64,000 bases of DNA, from contig CM106586.1 in NCBI GenBank assembly GCA_048013815.1, forward strand, positions 12,648,001 through 12,712,000. The letters run 5' to 3'. Source of the stretch: Setoptus koraiensis (lineage: Eukaryota; Arthropoda). Made by a program: the position numbers and the translations under genes. Shown in pieces: positions 55,805 to 64,000 of the stretch. Numbering within the stretch: position 1 is the first letter of the stretch; each line of letters opens with the position of its first letter. Under the pieces are notes generated by a model. That model was not told where the DNA came from. It saw only the letters and a program-made list of their open reading frames with translations, and did not search any database.

Positions 55805-56067
55805 AGGGCAACCCAGCGGAAAACCCGTCAGACATATGAAGCTCTCTAGTGGAGATAGGCGTAAATTTTTGAAAACATTTGAGCGATGTACAGTTTATAA
55901 ATGAGCGTAGTTTTCTCGCGACCTGCAGTTTTTGAGACTATTTTCAACAACCGCAAAGAAATATCAGAATATTGATGAAAAGAAACTTGTCCGATTTGGT
56001 CTGATGAAAGGTATGATTCGACGATTACACAAGTATCCTGTTATCGAGCACAGTGAATACATGACAA
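55805..56067 (+). pseudogene. NPRL2 remnant: upstream region joined to a piece of the 3' coding part
   Basis: 55805-55967 matches the region upstream of NPRL2 (46321-46492, inverted). It is followed without a break by 55968-56060, which encodes NIDEKKLVRFGLMKGMIRRL and YPVIEH from near the C-terminal end of NPRL2 (counterpart about 45160-45257). Relative to NPRL2, about 1.06 kb including the start and most of the coding region is missing, and so is the last part. The remaining coding piece differs mainly at synonymous sites. It is a dead remnant of the inverted duplication. Confidence 0.8.
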
Positions 56068-57566
56068 ATACAAGATACTATAATATACAATCGTAGCCAC
56101 GACTGGCCCTCGACCTAAGTCTTTAGCCGTCTATTTTCTCTAAGTGCTTGCTGTCGATCGTTTTCGTCTGCGTTGAAGTAGGAAGATTGATTTAGCAGAT
56201 AATCGCCATCAATTGCCTCAGGAGGTGCTGTAATTATTTCAGCCACATTACCATAAATATCGGCAGACAATTTCGACGGTGGATAATTGAGACCTTCGTC
56301 GCTGACTTGTATCTTTGCGCTTACGTAGCGTTGATTTGGCGGTGGTCCACTAACTTTGCCGTGGACTGTCTTTTCTGTCAATGTGAACTTATCATCGGAC
56401 CGATCGTTTACTCTCATCGAGGCCGACGTAATTTGTGTACCGTGAGTAAATTTCCGTGGTGGCTTTCGTTTTTTAGGTGGCGAGGGTGCCTTGAATTTTC
56501 CAACAACAACCTGGCTACCGTCATTATGATTGGTGCTGATCGGAGAGGTCTCATCTGTTTTGCTTGTTGACGCTGTTTGCGATGATGCAGACATTTGCAG
56601 TGGTCTACTATTAGAAGTATCTAATTGTTGTTGATTATTGTGGTGACGTTTGCGAAGAGCATGACGCTGATGATATGACATGGCCATTGGGTAAGCTTGA
56701 CTGGCCAGTATAACTAGGAGACAATTTAGTGTGATACTTGTTAGTAAGTGCATGTTGAGTGTGATGAATTTGTGATTCGCAATGAATTTATTGATTTGTA
56801 AGTCATTGATGAAGTAAGCAATATTCATCTATATCTACGTTGCACTCATTGTGTTGACCTGGTCACTTTGGTAATCACTTGATTACTCTGGTCGTTCATT
56901 GCTTGAATTGCCTCAAATCTGTCTAACTTTCATCGTGTCAAAACGGCGACTAATCAGATGTAAAAGTAAGCAAATTGTTGATCAAAACTTTGGTGGAAAT
57001 TCCTTCGGTAACACTCGACTGTGTCACTACTCAGGTGAACGTCTAGTGATGCTACATAAAATTTCACAACCAAGATCCGAGCTGGTTGTGTTCAGCTCAT
57101 TCGTCATTGCTGCAATCAGAAGGAATGTATACAGTTAGTTTTGATAAATGCTTTTCTATAGATACAACTGACACATGTAATAGATGAAGATATCGTTGTC
57201 TTGTTGTTGTTATTGTTTTCTAGTTTGTTGGTAGAAAACTTTGTCGATCAGTTGCAATGGCTATTCATTAGACATCTATCCTGACATTACGACTGAAAAC
57301 TGGAGAGAGAAACTTAGCGAATGCCGCCAACTCGGATGAAACAATCAACCTGTCGACAACAAACAACAAACAATCAACAGGTACATGGCAATTAATACTG
57401 CACACAATTGTATCAACTTTCAAGGTGTACTGATTCCCGTGTTCGTAGCTGCAAGATAAATGACAACTACGACAATCAACTGCGATGTTCTCGCATGTGC
57501 TAACTTCCTGAATCATGCCTAGACGACACTGATCAACTGTTCATCGAACATTATTGAAAGTTGAAT
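56068..57566 (-). repeat. Right arm of the large inverted duplication
   Basis: Reverse complement of 43446-44944 with very few differences. The arms enclose about 11.1 kb. It holds the third family A gene and its upstream flank. Confidence 0.9.
56115..56753 (-). CDS. Family A secreted protein, right-arm copy (212 residues)
   Basis: Start aligned with the other copies (MHLLTSITLNC); the in-frame extension to 56828 corresponds to the leader of the left-arm gene. One residue differs from the left-arm protein. The signal peptide, basic/His-rich part, Ser/Thr linker and conserved C-terminal domain are as described for the other copies. The near identity, including non-coding flanks, indicates recent duplication or continuing gene conversion. 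Function unknown. Confidence 0.7.
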   Translation of the reverse strand: MHLLTSITLNCLLVILASQAYPMAMSYHQRHALRKRHHNNQQQLDTSNSRPLQMSASSQTASTSKTDETSPISTNHNDGSQVVVGKFKAPSPPKKRKPPRKFTHGTQITSASMRVNDRSDDKFTLTEKTVHGKVSGPPPNQRYVSAKIQVSDEGLNYPPSKLSADIYGNVAEIITAPPEAIDGDYLLNQSSYFNADENDRQQALRENRRLKT

Positions 57567-57696
57567 AACAACAATTACTAATTAGCGAGCCAGGATAAAA
57601 TCGATGATACACAGAAGAAACTAAACCTCACCAAGGTCATATTTATAACAAATTAATTTATCTTCTTTTCATTGACAGATCTATTCACAGAAATTA

Positions 57697-58855
57697 TCAC
57701 TTTGCTGCCTTGCCAAATAAGAGGCCAAAATAAACAGAGATAAACTGCGCTATTTGATTATCGCCTTGCTTTCTTTTAGGTTTGTACGAAGCTGGTGGCA
57801 AGGCTTTTTCACATATGTTCGAAGATGGACTAAAAACATGCTCCGGACATATTTGAGCAATGAATCCACCGAATGTATTCAGAATATATGTTTCAAATGC
57901 TTCATATGCATCTTTTCCGCAAGCAGTTGTCACGAAATTTTTGGTACATCTTTGCCACTGAGTGAATCCACAACAGCCAGTGTCGTATCTATCGTCTTGA
58001 GTAACTCTTGAGGTGCTATTGAAATAATCGATCGTGGCAATAAACTTGTCCAAGCAATGTGTTTTATAATTGACAGTCTCCAACACTTCATCTACCAAAC
58101 AAGATGAGTAATTGAGAAATTCTGAATATGAGGATTATATATTATGTTAATATTGAGTTTGGTACGTGAAGTTTGATTAAAGAAATGCGAGAATCATCGA
58201 ATTGTCGAACTCACTCTGTTTGTCCTCGGTAGTGTTACAAAACTCCTTAATGGTCTTTGAGATGGGTTCTAGGAAAAATTCAGACAATTCCTTCTGAATA
58301 GGAGTGGCGCATTTTTTTATATAGGTATTTTGACATTCGGCGACACCATCGAAGAAACTTTGTTTGAAAGTTGACAGTTTGTATTAGAAAATCTAATTGT
58401 TACCTATTGAACTAGACTGTTTATACGAAATGCCAATCTACTCACTTGCATAGGCTTTCAATACCCTCTTTGGTTTTGATTACATCAGTTGGCTGGTTCA
58501 CCTTACCATAAGCTAGAACCGTTCCATAACACTTATCTATTTCCTTGCCATGACATTCATCAACTTTTCCTCTACTTCTTGTTCGTGGAGAGGTTCCTCT
58601 CTGTCTGATCGGACGTTGAGCTTGACTATTACTCAATGATCCGGACACCGACACAAGAGGCACAACAACGAGGGCTATGATAATCAGTCCAACTCTAAAC
58701 TCTTAAGTTGTAGATCATTTTAAAGATTTTTTGTCATTATAAGGAAGGGTGAATCGTTGATATTTGTACAAAGCGTATTAATCACTATATCCCGCTATGG
58801 ATACTATGGTCTAGTTCTTCAATAATTGTGACTAGTTCTCACCTGAATTTAACAT
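57697..58855 (-). CDS. Cys-rich secreted protein, four exons (265 residues)
   Basis: Exons: 58855-58843 (only 13 coding bases, MLNS), 58692-58446, 58357-58215 and 58091-57697; all junctions keep frame (phases 1, 2 and 1). Signal peptide MLNSVGLIIIALVVVPLVSV. The mature protein has many Cys: DECHGKEIDKCYG, AECQNTYIKKCA, EFCNTTEDKQ, HCLDKF, and a dense CCGFTQWQRC then TACGKD, AQICPEH and NICEKA. This spacing resembles arthropod extracellular Cys-rich helical proteins (DUF19/DUF1397 type), but I cannot assign one. The C-terminus is basic. Confidence 0.65.
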
Positions 58856-60770
58856 GCTTCAAATTTGACGGAATGAACTATTGAAAGGATATATGGACTT
58901 TTATTGATTACGATAATATGATATATGGTATACCAAACAACTAATTGGTAGACTGCCTAATCAACTGAAAAAGAAGGTGAGTGAAATTGAGAGGAAGATA
59001 GAAATTGAATTGGTTAGATTAGAAAATATGTCAAGTTTCAGATGTGAATAGCCTTGTCTCACACTTTCTCACAACTCACTTGATAACCGCTGTATTACGT
59101 ATAGTGTATGTAAATTACGATTTGCGACAACTGCTATAACTGTATGATATGATTTACGCCCATAATCTCGTAGTTAACTGACAACATGTGAAATTTAGCT
59201 CGAGCATGTTTTGTTGTTTGTTTTAAATTATAAGTGCGCAATTTATATGATATGTAAATTACATCATGTAATAGACAAGCACAATTAATCATTTAAATTG
59301 ATGATCTCCCAAGCCCAGTTGGAGATACTTTTTCTTGATGATTTGTACCAATATTATTTTTTTTTTTATCGAAATGAGTTTCTCTAAGTTGAGGTAGCCA
59401 CTTACACATAGTTACTCGAACCAGTAGCTCATTGAGTTTGTCCACTGTAGATATTTGCCGCCAGGTACATATAATGAGGAGGTGAGGTGAGGTGTACCTC
59501 GGCATAGATAAGGAAAGGATGAGAAAACGAGGAAAACACGTTATTTCTATTCGAAACAAGGACGAAAAACGTGGAGTTTTCTATGTCGTTGCGTTTTTCT
59601 TATCGATGTGGATCCAGTGCCATAATTACTGGGCTTGTTCCAGGATTCTACCTCGTACCCAGTTCTTGGAGGCCTCGAAACTCCCTTTGATATGGCTACT
59701 TGTTGCCTGATTATATTTTCAGAATGATTTAAATCGGCGTTTTCGCACCATTCATGCACATATAATCACACATCTCGAGTTTGAAAGCCCATTCCATATG
59801 TACCCAGCACATTGCTCAAGGACATTTTCTCCAAAGTAATGTCCTCTGGAATATCAGAAAATATGTCGATTATTACTAGAGCGGACAAATTGATTGTTAA
59901 CAGATGGCTCATCCTTGTATCACGCCTAATCTGATGATAGTAGAGTTTGCTCAAGTTGGATACTGTTGTTATCCAACTCTTTGTGTAGTAATTTGATAAT
60001 TTGGTTCATTCGTACAAAGCAATTTTGGCTCTGTTTTATCGCTCGATCAAAGTGATCATACTGATGCATTATTTATCTCGCATTACGGCAACAAGTGCAA
60101 TTTGGATTGTCTAACTTGAGAGATGAAAAAAGTTTGTATCTCTCTTGAAAAAAAAAATATCTTGTTTATAGATTCGTTCTTTCTCATTGGTTTTTCGCCA
60201 TGACGTCAACAAACGACTTCAGTCCGACACTGTACGTAAGACACCGAAATCGGATTATCTGTTGCTCGTCTAATTATAAATGTATTTTGTTATTCCTGTG
60301 CTAGTTCCAACTTGGATCTTCCAAGATATCACCGGTCTGCGCAAAGAACTTTGGACGATTAGCATTTTCTACTCGTGGCCACAATTTTCTTTCGTACGTT
60401 CAACGATCCTTGGATTGTTTACTGGTCATCCGGTATTCAGGCAGAGCTTGAACCTCCTCGTGACTGGCCCGATTCTTTCTTTCGGAGCTGATTATCCGCA
60501 TTATCGAAATGCTCGTCGTAGCACCGTTATATCATTCGAATCCAGCCAGACCAGCATAATGGTCAAGGACAATGCTAGAGACTGCAGGGTTGCGATCAGT
60601 TTCAGGAGGATAGATACTCGGTCAAAGGTGCACAGGTGCAGTGGACTTTCCAATGCTGTTGTGGAAAAGTTAAGAGTGATCGGTGCTCATGGGTGTTATC
60701 AGTTTTTTGCTGTTGTTGCATGTCATTGCTCTTGTGACTCGGGAGCCTCGAGACAACTCCCACCATCAAA
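58856..60770. other. Intergenic, no gene recognised
   Basis: AT-rich, with a T9-A9-type homopolymer near 59360. Long but unconvincing frames occur at 60280-60819 (plus) and 59293-59559 (minus); they lack protein-like composition or family features. Confidence 0.5.
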
Positions 60771-60795
60771 GATGGGAGATCAAACACCTCCCATC
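60771..60795. repeat. Inverted repeat GATGGGAG ... CTCCCATC
   Basis: 8-base perfect arms with a 9-base spacer. The upstream CTCCCA (around 60757) can pair with the same TGGGAG, so two alternative hairpins are possible. Confidence 0.7.
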
Positions 60796-60811
60796 TCTTT
60801 CGTCCGTCGCC

Positions 60812-60856
60812 AAAAATAAGCCAGCCGCGAGACGTCCCGCTGGCTGGCTTATTTTT
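60812..60856. repeat. 45-base near-perfect palindrome
   Basis: Arms AAAAATAAGCCAGCC and GGCTGGCTTATTTTT (15 of 15 paired) around a loop that is itself almost palindromic (GCGAGACGTCCCGC). A run of T follows. Function unknown. Confidence 0.85.
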
Positions 60857-63300
60857 TCTTGGGTACCGTTAATATTGGCAAAAAGTTAAACTGGTTGCCA
60901 GCTTTTTCGGCGTGTGGTTTCAGAAATCTATTTGGATGTGAATGTATTCGGCAGCCATCTATGTTTCGACTGTTAAGGTGAGGGCATGTGGCGATAGACA
61001 GCTCATCTAGAACTCTAAAATCAGTCGGGCAGAGGCGCTGCCAGTCAGGAAGGACAGGCGCGAGACGAGAGAAGTTTCGGACTCAATTTTGGTTCAAATT
61101 GCGCGCGCCATGTTTTAATTTTTCTAATTACTTGTCTCGTTAGTTGCGTAAGTCGTAAGTGCGATGCATGTTATCAAGTGTCTAATTTACTAATTAAACA
61201 ATTTATGAGCTGAGAAAAGGCCGTCCAAAGTCCAACTTGAACTTGTCCGCCGGACCGCTCTTTGACGGGGCAGCTCCGCTGCGTTTTGCGTTCGTCGTCG
61301 CGATAATCAGACTTGGATTATCATAGAGAGGACCCGCGAACGTACACGAGAATAGAGGCAGACAAACAAACATGAGAAACAAGAGAGTAGCGAGATTTTC
61401 AATGCCTATTCAAGGGCAAGTTGAGCCACTGTGAGCAGTATATTTGTGTAATTATTAATGGATTTTGTTTACGTGACACGGCATCATCGTTTACATTCAA
61501 TGAAATAGTGACAGTCGATAATGTCGAGCTACCCTCTGTTGAGATAGCTGTCGTGAGGGGCACAATGAAGCTCTAGAGATATGATGCAAACAAAAAGAAA
61601 AGTTATAATAATGACTGTCATAGACTGATGATGCTTCATCACTTTGGCAGTGATTTGCCGCTGAAGGCTAGGTTAGTGGGGAAAGTTTTGCTCAAAGCAT
61701 AGAAATAAAATAAAGAAAATAATTATTTGTTTGCTCAAGATGATGATGACGAGCCAAGAGAAGATTTATTTCGACAATTGAGTGCAATAAAGTTGATTGA
61801 ATCACTGTCTCCAGTTGCGTATTACACATTACACTGTATTACACACTTTACTACACACTATATTACACATATCACACATAGAGATTTGTTTCATATCTAG
61901 TGTCTTGCCAGCTAGCAATGAATGAATCAATGTTTATCATGAGTACAGTGCAAGAGATAATTACAGCTAACATTGCGACTTATTATCGTGATGTGATTAG
62001 CATCGTCGACTCGATGCTCTGTCACTTGGATTGTATGAAGTCGGCCTAGACAACTTTGCGCGGCTTTGGTGGTAGTGTTGTTGTTGTTGTCGGCGCGGCC
62101 GCATGTATAATTGTCGATTGGAATTTATCTTGGATCAATTAAGTAAATCATAACAATCATTAGCATGATGATATTATGTCGCGCATGCAATGAGTTGTGA
62201 CAATGGATGTCGCTGGCACAGTTGCAAGATCACATGTGTGTAAGTGGAAGGCCCCAGATAATGGCTTCGCTCGAGTTGCGCTTGTGTCGCATCGGCCCGA
62301 TATTTGGGAGCTCGTGATGTTTTTGAGCATCATTAATCGCATCACAATTATTCGCCCCATCGAACAGAGTGAAAAGTCTAAATTCTGCTGCACAGTTGAT
62401 CATGCAGCTGAAACAGTTAGCGCCGACATCGAGACAACTGACTAGAGAGAGAGTGGGGAGACTAGAGAGATCAGAGCGAGAGTAGAGAGATCAGAGAGAA
62501 AGAGCGAGCATAATTGAGTGCCAGCCAGGAGCGGCCAATAATGGTTGTCATTGTGTTCGCGAGGGGGTATTGTGTGTTTGAAATTCAATGGATTGACTCT
62601 AATGGATGTGAAATGAATAAAATCACTGCAGTCTGCAGCGACTATCTTTGGTGTCAGTGCTGTCAGTCACATTGTCGCCCGTCTCCGGCAACAAACTGAA
62701 ATCACTGCGCAAAGGCGATGGCCGCAACAGCGAGTTGTTGTCGTTGTCTCATTCATTCCGACGGTTTGTCGGATTTTGCACGAATATAACTCGGATATAG
62801 CCGGCTCATATTAGCTGCGACGACAAATTTAAATATAAGCTACATGCAGTGACATTTATGTGTATATCTCCGCAGTTATATGTGTATTTGTGTTGTTGTC
62901 TAGCCACCAATCATGGGCACCAACAGATGCAAACAGCGACAGTTGTCTCATGTGACGATTGAATTTATACAATACTGGTGCTAAATACTGGCGCTGCCAG
63001 CCAGTGTAGCGCGAACTTGATAATGATGCTGCCGCCGCTGATGATTATCATTATCATGGTGGTTTTCGAGTGACAGACAGCTCTGAATTGAATGAATGAA
63101 CGACACTCATACGGCGACACAGAGATACAACCATACGGCCATACAACCATACAGCGTCGGGTTCAACTCGCCCGACGTGCCGTCAGACTTTTTGACAGTT
63201 CAAGCCTTAAGCGGGCAAGAGCTGACGTTGTAATGTATGCAAGCGCCATTGTTTAAATGGTCGTTGTTTTGCAGAAATTTTCAAAGTTTCATTTGAAAGC
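60857..63300. other. Gene-poor region, increasingly GC-rich
   Basis: 2.4 kb without a convincing gene. It contains TTACACA-type degenerate repeats (61810-61880), a GA-rich stretch (62440-62510) and GTT runs (62075-62090). A 7-base hairpin (CGTCGGG/CCCGACG) lies near 63153-63175. Resembles upstream regulatory DNA of a gene to the right. Confidence 0.5.
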
Positions 63301-63840
63301 GAGCGAGCGCTCGATTATGCGTCACAACTGGAATAGAATGGCCGGTTCGGAACGCCGCGCCGCGGCTGTCTAATCGTTCATAATGGAGCTCTATAATGGA
63401 GTCATAATGATTATCATTGCAAATTAGGCTGCATCCGCCCAACCCGGCCACTGGCTGCCACTCGCCGCTGCTCGCCGCCGCTCGGGCCGCTATTGGCCGC
63501 CGCTCGGGCTGTTGCGATCGAGCCGGCCCGCCAGAGCGAGCCAGATCGGGCCGGAGCGAGCCGACGCAAATTTTAAATTTTTGGGCGAATTGGCGAGAGT
63601 TTGCTGGCGAATCGGCGAGAGTTTGCGGACGCAATTTGCGTCCGAAACTTGGCCGGCGACTGATTGCAGCTCGTGTGACACACGATGCTCATTAGTTGGC
63701 CGATTAGCGCGCCACCGTCGGTGGTCACTGTCGGTGGTCACTATCGGGTTGCGCTCGGTCGCCGCGGCCGCCCGCGGCCGCGTCAGAAGCGCCAGCCAGG
63801 TTGGGGCCCGGCGTGCGCTCGCCGGCTCGGGTTTCAAGCT
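63301..63840. promoter_or_regulatory. CpG-rich segment, possible promoter of a gene beyond the window
   Basis: Strikingly richer in G+C and CpG than the rest of the window, with GCCGCGGC- and CGGCCGC-type palindromes and short direct repeats such as GGCGAGAGTTTGC (twice near 63589-63625). No open frame here resembles a protein family. Confidence 0.4.
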
Positions 63841-63990
63841 GCGGCGGTTGTCGGCGGTTGTTGGCGGTTGTTGGCGGTTGTTGGCGGTTGTTGGCGGTTG
63901 TTGGCGGTTGTTGGCGGTTGTTGGCGCTGTTGTCGGCGGTTGTCGGCGCTGTTGTCGGCGGTTGTTGGCGTTGTCGGTGGCGTTGTTGTG
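63841..63990. repeat. 10-base minisatellite TTGGCGGTTG
   Basis: At least eight near-perfect units in 63845-63925, followed by variant units with GCGCTG and GTCGGCG up to about 63990. The G-rich strand could form a two-layer quadruplex. Confidence 0.9.
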
Positions 63991-64000
63991 CGCTTTGTTT

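Noticed and set aside
60280-60819. Open frame of 179 codons on the plus strand
   Set aside because: Composition is not protein-like, no family feature, and it runs into the hairpin region; likely chance.
63153-63175. tRNA T-arm-like hairpin with GTTCAACTC loop
   Set aside because: The stem does not pair in tRNA register and there is no acceptor, D or anticodon arm around it.
63841-63990. Regular repeats resembling a CRISPR array
   Set aside because: Contiguous 10-base units without unique spacers; a simple minisatellite in a eukaryotic genome.

Overview
The window reads as a compact, AT-rich animal nuclear genome. Introns are short (about 95-380 bases, mostly close to 100) with GT..AG ends, housekeeping genes are densely packed on both strands, and there is one 500-base assembly gap (18801-19300). 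Metazoan markers include a Src42A/Frk-type tyrosine kinase, SNX27, an XK-related protein, a tetraspanin, ATPSCKMT, NPRL2 and short-form M13 peptidases. Together they point to an arthropod. An acariform mite is my best guess from intron size, gene density and the small secreted and M13 duplications, but that is inference, not proof.

Layout. 1-17.7 kb holds Sec61-alpha (3' end cut by the window), eIF2-alpha, a small secreted protein, UBL4A, another secreted protein, a six-exon tetraspanin, NDUFV2, SNX27 head-to-head with an SNX5/6-type SNX-BAR gene, and CRYL1. 17.7-22.4 kb holds an XK-related scramblase-family gene running into the gap, an MGRN1-like RING E3, an RBM7-like RRM protein and a divergent 76-residue two-exon gene of unknown function. 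22.4-31.2 kb is gene-poor and rich in CAA/GTT-type low complexity. It carries one copy of a secreted-protein family (here family A) and, 3.4 kb upstream, a conserved non-coding block. 31.2-42.8 kb is again dense: ALG11, RpS2, an unrecognised helical protein tail-to-tail with cytochrome c, ARF6, ATPSCKMT, a decayed inverted-repeat element, PIG-M and Src42A.

43.4-57.6 kb is the most unusual part. It is a large inverted segmental duplication whose arms (about 1.5 kb each) carry nearly identical family A genes. NPRL2 lies just inside the left arm, and a small deleted NPRL2 remnant lies just inside the right arm. Between the arms are an inverted pair of small Thr-rich secreted proteins and a tandem pair of short M13 (neprilysin-like) peptidases that share an identical 128-base tract. 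A four-exon Cys-rich secreted protein follows at 57.7-58.9 kb. 58.9-64 kb has no convincing gene. It contains strong hairpins at 60.8 kb and ends in a GC-rich, CpG-rich stretch with a 10-base minisatellite, possibly the regulatory region of a gene beyond the window.

Functional themes are ER and GPI/N-glycan biogenesis (Sec61, UBL4A, ALG11, PIG-M), translation (eIF2-alpha, RpS2), mitochondria (NDUFV2, cytochrome c, ATPSCKMT), endosomal recycling (SNX27, SNX-BAR, ARF6), and a rapidly evolving secreted-protein/peptidase locus. I saw no retrovirus-like, Polinton-like or CRISPR elements and no tRNA or rRNA gene.
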